From assembly GCA_945873195.1 (NCBI GenBank), contig CAMCDA010000003.1, positions 1 to 64,000 on the forward strand: a DNA stretch of 64,000 bases. The letters are read 5' to 3'. Origin of the DNA: Asaia bogorensis (lineage in GTDB: Bacteria; Pseudomonadota; Alphaproteobacteria; Acetobacterales; Acetobacteraceae). The notes under the pieces were generated by a model that was not told the origin of the DNA, made no database searches, and worked only from the letters and a program-made list of their open reading frames with translations. Each line of letters opens with the position of its first letter. The first letter of the stretch is position 1. The position numbers and the translations under genes are program-made. This document shows, piece after piece, positions 8,801 through 15,890 of the stretch.

Positions 8801-8994
8801 CGACGCTGGCCAGGCTGCGGGAGAAGGAAGCGGAACGAATGGGCGGCGGCCCGTTGGGCGATATGTTTCGCTTGCTGACAGCCGAATCGGTGCGGGGGGC
8901 TGACGATTTACCCCGCGCCCAGCAAGAGATCGGCCTGGCACGCGCCCTGCCGGCTGGATTGAAGGCACTGGATGGCCCCCCAAGGCCCCCGTAA
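5863..8994 (+). CDS. Large exported repeat protein of the flagellar locus
   Basis: A 1043-residue protein of unknown function. It begins with a signal peptide (TLLAALGLLTAQAPVP, about residues 13-30). An AMIN-like beta domain follows at about 45-140 (GFGRIVLDAPPKARYRL, RIVIDVVDP), then a very Pro/Ala-rich linker at about 145-275. A second beta-rich region runs from about 285 to 470. The C-terminal half is helical and resembles tetratricopeptide repeats (ALFDEVARGRDQLARARAAV and similar Ala/Leu-rich helices). The ATG at 5863 is preferred over one at 5845 because GGGGAAG precedes it at good spacing. It follows cheZ by 22 bp, so it is probably the last gene of the fliL operon and may act in the periplasm around the motor. 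That role is inferred from position only. Confidence 0.75.
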   Translation: MTARGPAGVVARRITLLAALGLLTAQAPVPDIGRTAPVNTPEPTAVAEKAVVPVRTGTHPGFGRIVLDAPPKARYRLTREGDQVTIRLVDDLTLGTPGAPPRNVSRLGVSGARAEFTVAAGATLREARLGQRIVIDVVDPTTPATPQEPRPTRTPTAKEARTRAEPPPTRPATVVPIVASVPQGPVPVASRPVAPEPVKTLPSPSAAVSKAVPPPSAPTPAAVEPPAPAPAPRIPVQADPPPEPLTSPGANPPAVVAAPPPAPAASPTPAPPQPTPRGPMALIARRLPSAPASDVSAMVVPFSDSVGAALFHRESAVLAVFGERRPVDMTLLRDDPVFASATVHLLPNATLLRLPIPDGRSVSMATTPQGWRIAILPVSAPRPAITPIFADGRVMFAVAAPAEVVTISDPDSGATLLVGTVARAQEAITTERRAVEFTLHATLRGVLVEPLSDSVSLRVVPKGFVLTGPPDGLALSPPSAMTNTMLAAARLTRRFRFPAMPIEGLAQRVLAHVREAASMPPLARGPARKVAAETMVALGMAAEADALLRVISEQDPKEAASPDTVILRAIAALLAGRPNDARPLADPRFAGTDEDALWRAVLLATRQEGSPEAAQLFASTAPLILLYPPTLRDRLLPLALETMVLGGGRAAAEEILTERPDDPLLRIASALVRQARGDTDGALALFDEVARGRDQLARARAAVRAVEVRLASGRLEPAAAADALDRLLYAWRGDWRDLSLRRRIAELRQHSGSWRTALSILRDALPDFSAYANQIQSWQQSAFAELVHGDDVDKLDPMELIGLVEENADLLPATEQGDRLRDRLADRLLALELPKRADTVLTKLMQTAPTEMGRAGYGTRLARLRLNEGDAEGALAALGQSSNPALPQAIKDERLLTSAAALGRLGNTKGALNALAGLDSAAADETRAAVQEQAKDWRGAGQALASLARRTLPETGELDDPQRRILLRLATAAARAGDNATLARLREKEAERMGGGPLGDMFRLLTAESVRGADDLPRAQQEIGLARALPAGLKALDGPPRPP

Positions 8995-9072
8995 TGAAAA
9001 ATGCGCAATGGGACACGAATTCCCTTGCGTCCGGACCCCCATTTCATCATGTTCCGCCGCCTTGGCCCCAGG

Positions 9073-9143
9073 GGACAGTAGTCGGACGGAGTGGCCTCCG
9101 TCTGTATGTACTGTCCAACAGGCCGTCTACTGGTAGGAAGGAG
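9073..9143 (+). promoter_or_regulatory. Nested hairpin leader upstream of speD
   Basis: GGACAGTA (9073-9080) pairs perfectly with TACTGTCC (9109-9116). Inside it GACGGAG (9085-9091) pairs with CTCCGTC (9096-9102) around a TGGC tetraloop. The 5' strand can instead pair with a second copy of the 3' element, CCGTC plus TACTG, at 9123-9132, which ends just before the Shine-Dalgarno sequence (9135-9143). Two mutually exclusive folds next to a start codon suggest a cis-regulatory RNA. No known family was recognised. Confidence 0.55.
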
Positions 9144-9149
9144 TACGCG

Positions 9150-9617
9150 GTGAACGCACTCAGCCCGCTGGGGATGGTCTCGGAATTCCCGAGCAGCAAC
9201 CAGACGAACACGAACGCACTGCCGGGTGGCGAGGCGGATGAACAGAAGGACTACTTCGTCGAAAAGGACGGAGTGAAGTTCGCTGGCACCCATCTGCTGA
9301 TCGACCTTTGGGGCGCATCCAACCTCGCTGACCCCGAGCATGTCGATCGCGCCTTGCGTGACGCGGCCGAGGCCGCGGGCGCGACAATCCTGCATGGGCA
9401 TTTCCACCACTTCTCGCCAAATGGCGGGGTCAGTGGCGTCCTGGTGTTGGCCGAGAGCCATATCTCGATCCACACTTGGCCGGAACGGAACTTCGCGGCG
9501 ATCGACATCTTCATGTGCGGCGCCTGCAATCCCTACATGGGACTGCCGGCTCTGAAGGCGGCGTTCCAGCCGGCCTCGATCAACCTGGGTGAGCAGCGCC
9601 GCGGCCTGATCGCCTGA
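9150..9617 (+). CDS. speD: S-adenosylmethionine decarboxylase proenzyme (SpeD)
   Basis: This pyruvoyl enzyme decarboxylates S-adenosylmethionine to supply the aminopropyl donor for spermidine. The motif AESHISIHTWPE places the self-cleavage site between Glu102 and Ser103, with His108 and Cys123 (FMCGAC) as the other catalytic residues. The spacing is identical to that of the Thermotoga-type class 1B enzyme. The product has 155 residues and carries about 40 extra N-terminal residues compared with that type. The start is GTG at 9150, chosen because AGGAAGGAG lies 6 nt upstream. speE follows, so the two enzymes complete spermidine synthesis from putrescine. A strong hairpin terminator separates them. 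Confidence 0.93.
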   Translation: MNALSPLGMVSEFPSSNQTNTNALPGGEADEQKDYFVEKDGVKFAGTHLLIDLWGASNLADPEHVDRALRDAAEAAGATILHGHFHHFSPNGGVSGVLVLAESHISIHTWPERNFAAIDIFMCGACNPYMGLPALKAAFQPASINLGEQRRGLIA

Positions 9618-9636
9618 TCCGATTTCCGATGCAACA

Positions 9637-9671
9637 ACGCGCGGCCCGGGCGAACCGTCCGGGCCGCGCGT
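9637..9671 (+). terminator. Hairpin terminator or attenuator between speD and speE
   Basis: ACGCGCGGCCCGG (9637-9649) pairs perfectly over 13 bp with CCGGGCCGCGCGT (9659-9671), with a 9-nt loop. Only a short T-containing tail follows (GTTTG), so it may reduce rather than stop read-through into speE, 51 bp downstream. Confidence 0.65.
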
Positions 9672-9722
9672 CGCGTTTGTGGACCGATCAAAGCCCAACC
9701 ACGGCTTTGGCGCAGGGGAACC

Positions 9723-10592
9723 ATGATGACCACCGATAGCTGGATCAACGAATCGCTGTACGCCGAATGGGGCCAACGGTTCCTGGTGAAGCGCGAACTC
9801 GCGCGGGTCAAAAGCGACTTCCAGGACATCGTGATCTTTGAAAGCTTCACGCATGGCCGGGTCATGGTCCTGGATGGCGTCATCCAGATCACGGAAGGCG
9901 ATGAGTTCGTCTACCAGGAAATGCTGACCCATGTGCCCCTGCTGGCCCATGGCGCGGCCGAGAACGTCCTGATCATCGGCGCCGGTGACGGCGGAGTCCT
10001 CCGCCGTGTCCTGATGCACAAGGGCGTCAAGCGCGCCGTCATGGTCGAAATCGACGGTGAGGTGATCCGCCTGTGCAAGGAATTCCTGCCGAACATCGCC
10101 GGTGAAGCCTGGAACGATCCGCGCGCCGATGTGATCGTGGGTGACGGCATCGACTATGTGAAACGCGCCCCCGACGGCGCCTTCGACGCGATCGTTGTCG
10201 ACTCGACCGATCCGATCGGTGTGGGCGAAGTGCTGTTCACCGATGAGTTCTACGAGAACTGCGCCCGCATCCTGTCCCCGCGCGGCCTGGTCGTGAATCA
10301 GTGCGGGGTGCCCTTCATGCAGGCGGATGAACTGCGGGACACCAGCCTCCGCCGTCGCAAGTTCTTTCCCCATGTCAGCGCCTATGTCGCCGCCGTGCCG
10401 ACGTATGTTGGCGGCTTCATGACCCTCGGCTGGGCGGCGAAGGATGCGGGTCTGACCTCGGTTCCGGCCGAAACGATCCGCGCGCGGGCCGCCGCCGCCG
10501 GCATCCTGGGCACCACTGAATACTGGACCCCGGAAATCCACGTCTCCGCCTTCCACCTTCCGCCCTACATCGCTCGGCATTTACCGGTCTGA
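9723..10592 (+). CDS. speE: Spermidine synthase (polyamine aminopropyltransferase)
   Basis: SpeE transfers the aminopropyl group of decarboxylated S-adenosylmethionine to putrescine. The 289-residue protein has the N-terminal beta domain (ILV-rich, with FESFTHGRVMVLDGVIQITEGDEFVYQEML) and a Rossmann methyltransferase fold. It carries GAGDGGVLRRVL, the acidic VEIDGEV and VGDGID positions, and the gate-loop motif VDSTDPIGVGEVLF with the catalytic Asp. ATG occurs twice in tandem (9723 and 9726); GGGGAA lies just upstream. Its partner enzyme SpeD is encoded immediately before it. Confidence 0.95.
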   Translation: MMTTDSWINESLYAEWGQRFLVKRELARVKSDFQDIVIFESFTHGRVMVLDGVIQITEGDEFVYQEMLTHVPLLAHGAAENVLIIGAGDGGVLRRVLMHKGVKRAVMVEIDGEVIRLCKEFLPNIAGEAWNDPRADVIVGDGIDYVKRAPDGAFDAIVVDSTDPIGVGEVLFTDEFYENCARILSPRGLVVNQCGVPFMQADELRDTSLRRRKFFPHVSAYVAAVPTYVGGFMTLGWAAKDAGLTSVPAETIRARAAAAGILGTTEYWTPEIHVSAFHLPPYIARHLPV

Positions 10593-10671
10593 ACTGCTTG
10601 TGTCTGAACCGGCCGTTGCCCCAGGCCTTCGTCGTCTCTACGGTTTGCCGCCCGTCATAAGGAGGAAATCC

Positions 10672-11439
10672 ATGGTCGAAGGCCTGAAGGTCACCCGGAA
10701 CGGTTCGGTGATGGAAATCACCTTCGACCGCCCCGAAAAGAAGAACGCCCTGACCCGGGACATGTATACCGGGGTCGTCTCGGCGTTCGAGGCTGCCGAC
10801 GCCGATCCGGCCGTGCGGGTCATCCTGCTGACGGGCGCCGGGGATACGTTCACCTCTGGTAACGACATCAAGGACTTCCAGGCCCGCGCCCGTGGGAATG
10901 AGCAACGGGACGGTTCCCCGTTCCTGACCGCGCTTTCGACGCTGAAAACCCCCCTGATCGGCGCGGTCAACGGCGCGGCGATCGGCGTGGGGACCACGAT
11001 GCTGGCCCATTGCGATCTGATCATCGCGGCCCGGTCGGCCCGGTTCATCATGCCCTTCACCAGCCTCGGCCTGGTGCCGGAGGCCGGGAGTTCATTGCTG
11101 TTCCCCCGACTGGTCGGCATGCAGCGGGCCAGCGCCCTGCTTCTGCTGGGCCAGCCGCTGGATGCTGAGACCGCCCTGAACTGGGGCTTTGTCAACCAGG
11201 TCGTCGATGACGCGGACCTGATGGACACGGCCCGCACGATGGCGGAAAGGCTGGCGGCCCTGCCGCCCCAGGCGGTCCGCCTGACCAAGCAATTGATAAA
11301 GCAGGGTTCCCAGGACCTGACCGACCGCATCGCCGAGGAATTGGTGATCTTCAAGGAACGGGTCAAGTCGCCGGAGGCCGGGGAAGCCTTTGCCGCGTTC
11401 GTGGAAAAGCGGCGGCCCGATTTCTCACGCTTTGAATGA
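10672..11439 (+). CDS. Enoyl-CoA hydratase/isomerase (crotonase) family protein
   Basis: A 255-residue crotonase-fold protein acting on an acyl-CoA. The oxyanion-hole segments are TSGNDIKDF and GAVNGAAIGVGTTMLAHCDLI. The active-site loop reads TSLGLVPEAGSS, with a single acidic residue in the second position. Classical hydratases have two glutamates, so a delta3-delta2-enoyl-CoA isomerase activity is as likely as hydration. The start at 10672 is fixed by AAGGAGG eight bases upstream; the open frame extends further upstream but without a ribosome-binding site. It stands alone, ending in a hairpin shared with the convergent NIPSNAP gene. Confidence 0.88.
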   Translation: MVEGLKVTRNGSVMEITFDRPEKKNALTRDMYTGVVSAFEAADADPAVRVILLTGAGDTFTSGNDIKDFQARARGNEQRDGSPFLTALSTLKTPLIGAVNGAAIGVGTTMLAHCDLIIAARSARFIMPFTSLGLVPEAGSSLLFPRLVGMQRASALLLLGQPLDAETALNWGFVNQVVDDADLMDTARTMAERLAALPPQAVRLTKQLIKQGSQDLTDRIAEELVIFKERVKSPEAGEAFAAFVEKRRPDFSRFE

Positions 11440-11446
11440 CGGACAT

Positions 11447-11469
11447 CCCCTCTCCCCATGGGAGAGGGG
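11447..11469. terminator. Hairpin between convergent genes
   Basis: CCCCTCTCCC (11447-11456) pairs with GGGAGAGGGG (11460-11469) around a 3-nt loop. It lies between the convergent crotonase and NIPSNAP genes and could end transcription from both sides, though there is no long T-run. Confidence 0.55.
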
Positions 11470-11484
11470 GTTCGACCGGCCGGA

Positions 11485-11820
11485 TCAGCCCTTCGGCTTG
11501 ACCGCGGGGGTGAAGAACGGCGCCGGGGTCATCAGATTGTTCCGCTGGGCGAGCAGATACCCGGCCTCGGCGTTCATCTTCAGATAGGCCTGCCATTCCG
11601 GATCGGCCTGCATCGCGGCCCGCTTGGCCGAACGGTCGGCCGCGTCCTTGTAGATCCAGCCATGGACGTAGGTGTTGATTTCGCCCGATTCGGTGATCAG
11701 GTAGATCAGCGGCTCTCCGAGGTGCCGCTTCTGCGCGGCCATGCCGTGCTTTTCGTACAAGGCCATCTGAGGGCCCATGGTGCCGGGCTTGAGGGTATAG
11801 GTGCGAAGGTCGATCAGCAT
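11485..11820 (-). CDS. NIPSNAP family protein
   Basis: A 111-residue protein of the NIPSNAP family, small ferredoxin-like (dimeric alpha/beta barrel) proteins of uncertain function. Family hallmarks are the opening LIDLRTYTLKPGTMG, the central GEINTYVHGWIYKDAADRSAKRAAM and the ending NNLMTPAPFF. No catalytic residues can be assigned. It is followed on the same strand by no related gene and precedes a hairpin shared with the crotonase gene. Start ATG at 11820. Confidence 0.85.
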   Translation of the reverse strand: MLIDLRTYTLKPGTMGPQMALYEKHGMAAQKRHLGEPLIYLITESGEINTYVHGWIYKDAADRSAKRAAMQADPEWQAYLKMNAEAGYLLAQRNNLMTPAPFFTPAVKPKG

Positions 11821-11879
11821 GACGGATCCTGTCCCGTGAGCAGCGCCGCGGGAATGCGGCTGGCGCAGCTAAGCACGGA

Positions 11880-12386
11880 TCAGCGCAGATGCCGAACGAT
11901 GACCTCGGCCAACGCTTCGCACCCGGTCAGATCGTCCTGGTCGAAGCGGTTCAGGTCCGGGCTGTCGAGATCCAGCACGCCGATCAGCCGGCCATCGGCC
12001 AGCAACGGGATCACGAGTTCGGACCGGGAGGCCGTGTCACAGGCGATATGGCCGGGAAATGCTTCCACGTCCGGGACCAGAATCGACTGTTTCCGTTCGG
12101 CCGCCGAACCGCAGACGCCCTTTCCGAGAGGAATGCGCACGCAAGCGGGCCGGCCCTGGAAGGGGCCGAGGACCAATTCGCCGTCACGCAAGAAATAGAA
12201 ACCGGCCCAGTTCAGGGCTGGCAGGCTGTGATAGATCGCCGCGGCCGCGTTCGCCGCGTTGGCGGTCGGGTCCGGCTCTCCGGTCAGAAGCCCGTCGAGT
12301 TCAAGGGCCAGGTCCTTATAGAGAACGGCCTTTCCCTGGGCCGGCTGCGCGCCGGTCCAGGGGGATGGTCGGGAGGCGTCATGCAT
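11880..12386 (-). CDS. msrC: Free methionine-(R)-sulfoxide reductase (GAF domain)
   Basis: fRMsr reduces free L-methionine-(R)-sulfoxide and protects against oxidative damage. The 168-residue protein is a single GAF domain with the signature NWAGFYFL, GPFQGRPACVRIPLGKGVCG and FPGHIACDTASRSELVIPLL. The three redox cysteines are C82, C92 and C116, spaced as in the E. coli enzyme. The first 18 residues are Pro/Gln-rich and variable. It lies between the NIPSNAP and MarR genes on the same strand with short gaps of about 60 bp. Confidence 0.92.
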   Translation of the reverse strand: MHDASRPSPWTGAQPAQGKAVLYKDLALELDGLLTGEPDPTANAANAAAAIYHSLPALNWAGFYFLRDGELVLGPFQGRPACVRIPLGKGVCGSAAERKQSILVPDVEAFPGHIACDTASRSELVIPLLADGRLIGVLDLDSPDLNRFDQDDLTGCEALAEVIVRHLR

Positions 12387-12447
12387 GAAACGCGGTTCCG
12401 CTCGGGCCAGCCGGATCGGCGCTGGCCAATTGTCGTGATGTTATGGC

Positions 12448-12861
12448 CTAGCGCGCGGCGCGCGCCGCGGTCTTTGCGGCGGCCGGCTTGGTCGCGCGGG
12501 CCTTGGTGGTGCCGCCTTCGGCCGCGGCGGCCGAGGACTTCAGGATGCTCTTGATTTCACGGAAGAAAGCCGAACCAGCCGGGGTCCGCTGCACCAGGAC
12601 GCTGCGGCGATCCTGCGGGTCGGTCTTACGGCGCACGAGTTCGAACTCGGCCAGGCGATCGAGCGCGCGAGAGATCGCGGGCTTGGAGATATCCAATGCC
12701 TCGGCCAAGCCACGGACGGTCTGAGCCTCATTCTCGATGTAGCAGATCAGGAATACGCCGAACTGCCGAGCGGAGAGGTCATGCCCGTCGCGACGGACCA
12801 GCTCCACGATGGTTCGGCGCAGGACGCCGGCGAGCCCTTCCCCGTCTTCGTTTGTTGCCAT
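12448..12861 (-). CDS. MarR family transcriptional regulator
   Basis: A 137-residue winged helix-turn-helix regulator. The recognition region is TVRGLAEALDISKPAISRALDRLAEFELVRR and the wing is KTDPQDRRSVLVQRT. The C-terminal 35 residues are Lys/Ala/Thr-rich with AAKTAARAAR, a basic histone-like tail unusual for MarR proteins that may add non-specific DNA binding. ATG at 12861 is preferred (AAAGGA nine bases upstream); an in-frame TTG at 12870 is the longer alternative. The ligand is unknown. About 400 bp of non-coding DNA lies upstream. Confidence 0.85.
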   Translation of the reverse strand: MATNEDGEGLAGVLRRTIVELVRRDGHDLSARQFGVFLICYIENEAQTVRGLAEALDISKPAISRALDRLAEFELVRRKTDPQDRRSVLVQRTPAGSAFFREIKSILKSSAAAAEGGTTKARATKPAAAKTAARAAR

Positions 12862-13171
12862 GTCATTCAATCCTTTCTGACGGCCAGCCGCCGCCGCCGT
12901 CGGTTGACCGTTACCGGTTGTATCGTTTCGTCAGCAACCACACCGTGCGTGATAAAGCACACATTGTTTGAAACGTCCGTACCAGATTTCCCTCCCCCGG
13001 TCGGCCGCCGTTGCTGGGACAAGGGTGTTATGATCACCGATTGTCCCGTACCTGACAAGCATATGGTAGCGACATCGCCCGTTGTCTATCCATTGAAAAA
13101 CGATCTCGTGATCCAGGCGGGTGATCAGCCATGTGTCTGGGTCACGCCAGAACGAAATGATGACGATACGT

Positions 13172-13185
13172 TTGATCTGAATCAA
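13172..13185 (+). promoter_or_regulatory. FNR/FixK-type box
   Basis: TTGAT-CTGA-ATCAA is a perfect match to the FNR/FixK consensus (TTGAT-N4-ATCAA). Its centre lies about 90 bp before the ATG of the 49-residue membrane protein. A CATTCT at 13208-13213 could serve as -10, giving a start near 13220, about 41.5 bp from the box centre, the classical activating position. The rest of the 12862-13268 gap holds the MarR promoter region and nothing else I recognise. Confidence 0.65.
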
Positions 13186-13268
13186 GGCGGCGTTTGCGGC
13201 GTGGTCACATTCTGGCGCTACGTTCACGGGCCCTGGAAGGGCCAAGATGCACATCAGAGGAGCCTGTC

Positions 13269-13418
13269 ATGACCACCACGCACGCATCCGCCGAAGCACA
13301 TCCTTGGGTTGAAGTAACCGAGCGCTCCGACGGGCATTTCCTGCCATTCGTCACGGGGGTGCTGTTTTTCGTCGTGACGGCCGTTGCCGCGATCCTGGTG
13401 TCGGGTTTGCCGCACTGA
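13269..13418 (+). CDS. Small single-pass membrane protein (49 aa)
   Basis: A 49-residue protein with a polar N-terminus (HASAEAHPWVEVTERSDG) and one hydrophobic helix (LPFVTGVLFFVVTAVAAILV, residues 25-44). AGGAG lies 7 nt before the ATG. It has its own terminator and a perfect FNR-type box upstream, so it looks like a genuine single-gene unit induced by low oxygen. Small single-pass proteins of this kind often stabilise respiratory oxidases, but no family was recognised and the role is unknown. Confidence 0.65.
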   Translation: MTTTHASAEAHPWVEVTERSDGHFLPFVTGVLFFVVTAVAAILVSGLPH

Positions 13419-13475
13419 CGGCTGCCCGTCTGGGAACTTCCGGGCCGCGCCAGGCAAAAATCTGATTGATCCGAT

Positions 13476-13503
13476 ACGGCTCCCTCGGTTCCGAGGGGGC
13501 CGT
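13476..13503. terminator. Terminator between the small membrane gene and kup
   Basis: ACGGCTCCCTCGG (13476-13488) pairs with CCGAGGGGGCCGT (13491-13503), followed by TTTCGTGTT on the plus strand. It separates the convergent small-protein gene and kup. Confidence 0.65.
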
Positions 13504-13554
13504 TTCGTGTTGTACGCCGGCTTGTTTTACGTGATTCGAGAGTGGAGCACCCGC

Positions 13555-15486
13555 TCAGATTGCGATCCGCACGCCCAGCTCGACCACGCGATCGCTTGGA
13601 ATCCGGAAGAATTCGGTGGCCGGCACGGCGTTGCGCGCCATCGCCAGGAACAGCCAGCGGCGCCACCAGGACAATTTCGGTTCCATGCCCGGCACAAGCA
13701 CTTCCCGCCCGAGAAAATAACTCGATTGCATGGCGTCAAAAGCGACGTCGGCGCCGAGGCTTTCCAACTCACGCGGGATATTCGGGCTTTCCATGAAGCC
13801 GTAGCGCAGGATCACCCGGTGGATTCCCGGTGCAAGTTCGGACAATTCGGTCCGCCGGGAGGGTGCGACCTCGGGTTCGTCGGTGGTCTGGACGGTCACG
13901 AACAGCACGCGCTCGTGCAGGACCTTGTTGTGCTTGAGATTGTGCAACAGCGAGGTGGGCACGTAGTCGGGGGTGCCGGTCAGGAAGACAGCCATGCCTG
14001 GCACGCGGATGGTGCGAGACTGGGGCAGACGGGCGAGGAAGGGGGCGAGCGGCATGCTGTCCTGTTTCCAGCGGGCCATCATCAGGTCGCGGCCGCGTTT
14101 CCAGGATGTCATCAACGCGACGAGTCCGATCCCGACGACCAGGGGTACCCAGCCGCCTTCGTGTACTTTCAGCAAATTGGCGGCGAAAAACATGCCATCG
14201 ATCAGGAAGAACACGCCGAACGTTCCAATTGTCAGCCAGCGGGACCAGTTGAAACGGCGGCGAAACACGATCACCGCGAGCATCGTCGTGCACAGGAACG
14301 TTCCGGTCACCGCGATGCCATAGGCCGCGGCCAGATGCTCGGAGGAGCGGAATGACACCATCAGGATCACGGCCCCGATCGCCAGCAGGGTGTTGATCTG
14401 GGGCACGTAGATCTGGCCGGCTTCAAGGTTGGATGTGTGGCGGATCGTCATACGCGGCAGGAAGCCAAGCTGCATGCACTGGCGCGCGACGGAATAGGCG
14501 CCGGAGATCATGGCCTGGCAGGCGATGACGGTTGCCGCGGTGGCGAGGAGCACGAGGGGCAGTCGGAACCATTCCGGGGCAAGGAGGAAGAACGGGCTTT
14601 CCAGCGCGGCCTGGTCGCTGAGGATCAAGGCGCCCTGGCCGAGATAGTTCAGCATCAGGCAGGGCAGCACGAAGAACAGCCAGGCGAGGCGGATCGGCCT
14701 CGCGCCAAAATGGCCCATGTCGGCGTAAAGCGCCTCGGCCCCTGTAACGCACAGGACGACCGCGCCCAGCACCATGAAGGCCAGGAATTTATATTCGACG
14801 CAGAGCGCGACGGCATAGGTGGGGGAGATGGCCAGCAGGACATAGGGGTGGCGGATGATCTCGATCAGGCCCAGGACGCCGAGTGTCAGGAACCAGACGG
14901 TCATGATCGGGCCGAAGACCCGGCCGATGCTGGCGGTGCCATACTGCTGGATGGCGAACAGGGCGACGACGATGGTCACGCTGATCGGTATGATCGCCGG
15001 CGCCAGACGTGGCAGGGTGACCTGAAGTCCCTCCACCGCCGACAGCACGGAGATGGCCGGCGTTATGGTGCCGTCGCCAAAGAACAGGCAGGCGCCGGCG
15101 ATGCCCACCAGCGCCAGGACCGCGCGGAGGGTTGTGCCGGATGCGGTGCGCTGTGCCAGGGCCATCAGCGCGAGGATCCCGCCTTCGCCGCGGTTGTCCG
15201 CGCGCAGGATCAGGAAGACGTACTTGATGGTGACGACCAGCACGAGCGCCCAGAAGAACAGCGACATCACGCCCAGGATTTCAAACGCCGTGATGGTCGA
15301 TCCCTTGAAGGGCATCAGGCTCGCCTTCACGGCGTAGAGCGGGCTGGTTCCGATATCGCCGTAGACAACGCCCAGGACGCCAAGCATGGCACCGGCGGTG
15401 AGCGGTCGCTTGTCGCCGTGAGATTCATCGGCGGGCGCGTGTCCGGCGGGCGAATTTTCGGCGGGGGCATCTGCTGGGGTGGTCAC
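13555..15486 (-). CDS. kup: Potassium transport protein Kup
   Basis: Kup is a KUP/HAK-family K+/H+ symporter of the inner membrane. The 643-residue protein has an N-terminal hydrophilic tail and the signature [16 protein letters not shown] at about residues 39-54. About 12 transmembrane helices run to about residue 455, with [17 protein letters not shown] in the core, and a cytoplasmic C-terminal domain follows. The start is GTG at 15486, overlapping the stop of a 14-codon upstream reading frame that has its own Shine-Dalgarno. Upstream lies a 400-bp gap with 19-bp direct repeats. No regulator is adjacent. Confidence 0.95.
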   Translation of the reverse strand: MTTPADAPAENSPAGHAPADESHGDKRPLTAGAMLGVLGVVYGDIGTSPLYAVKASLMPFKGSTITAFEILGVMSLFFWALVLVVTIKYVFLILRADNRGEGGILALMALAQRTASGTTLRAVLALVGIAGACLFFGDGTITPAISVLSAVEGLQVTLPRLAPAIIPISVTIVVALFAIQQYGTASIGRVFGPIMTVWFLTLGVLGLIEIIRHPYVLLAISPTYAVALCVEYKFLAFMVLGAVVLCVTGAEALYADMGHFGARPIRLAWLFFVLPCLMLNYLGQGALILSDQAALESPFFLLAPEWFRLPLVLLATAATVIACQAMISGAYSVARQCMQLGFLPRMTIRHTSNLEAGQIYVPQINTLLAIGAVILMVSFRSSEHLAAAYGIAVTGTFLCTTMLAVIVFRRRFNWSRWLTIGTFGVFFLIDGMFFAANLLKVHEGGWVPLVVGIGLVALMTSWKRGRDLMMARWKQDSMPLAPFLARLPQSRTIRVPGMAVFLTGTPDYVPTSLLHNLKHNKVLHERVLFVTVQTTDEPEVAPSRRTELSELAPGIHRVILRYGFMESPNIPRELESLGADVAFDAMQSSYFLGREVLVPGMEPKLSWWRRWLFLAMARNAVPATEFFRIPSDRVVELGVRIAI

Positions 15487-15527
15487 GGCGTGCTCCGGAT
15501 GCTGTCCCGGGACCCTGCTGCGGTCAT
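15483..15527 (-). CDS. Possible leader peptide upstream of kup (14 aa)
   Basis: An ATG at 15527, preceded by GAGGA at about 7 nt, opens a 14-codon frame ([14 protein letters not shown]) whose TGA overlaps the kup GTG start as GTGA. This arrangement would couple kup translation to the leader. It may also be chance; the peptide itself has no recognisable function. Confidence 0.35.
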   Translation of the reverse strand: MTAAGSRDSIRSTP

Positions 15528-15645
15528 GCGAAATCCTCGTCGACCGTTGCCGCCCGTGGCGGACGGCGGACGCTTACGCCGCGCGGCCAATGCATGCAAG
15601 CGTTCTGGCGGGGGGCCGTGCCCGGGCGGGGGGATGATGGTGGGT

Positions 15646-15738
15646 TTCTCACGGTGCATGGGGTGTTACCGCATGCAATTTTTCCTGGTCCGGGCAGGCC
15701 GCGCCGGGGCCATGGCCGGTTCTCACGGTGCATGGGGT
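15646..15738. repeat. Pair of 19-bp direct repeats in the kup upstream region
   Basis: TTCTCACGGTGCATGGGGT occurs exactly at 15646-15664 and again at 15720-15738, 74 bp apart. The octamer GCATGCAA also occurs at 15592-15599 and 15671-15678. They lie 160-250 bp upstream of kup in the gap 15487-15890. They may be operator sites or remnants of a duplication; no protein is known to fit. Confidence 0.6.
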
Positions 15739-15860
15739 CCTGCCGAGGGCATTTTCTCAGCGGCAAGGGCTAGGTCGCGGGGGTTGGTCGTTCATGATTT
15801 GTTCATAACAAAACCAGCTGATCGAGGCAAGTATGTGTGGCAACCAGACCGTGGTAACGG

Positions 15861-15881
15861 TCCCCGGCGCCAGGCCGGGGA
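15861..15881 (-). terminator. Hairpin downstream of gcrA
   Basis: TCCCCGGC (15861-15868) pairs with GCCGGGGA (15874-15881) just after the gcrA stop. There is no clear U-tract, so its role as a terminator is tentative. Confidence 0.45.
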
Positions 15882-15890
15882 TGCCGAAGT

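Noticed and set aside
12781-13272. Plus-strand frame of 163 codons upstream of the small membrane protein
   Set aside because: It runs through the MarR start region and the perfect FNR box, has poor third-position GC for this genome and no ribosome-binding site.
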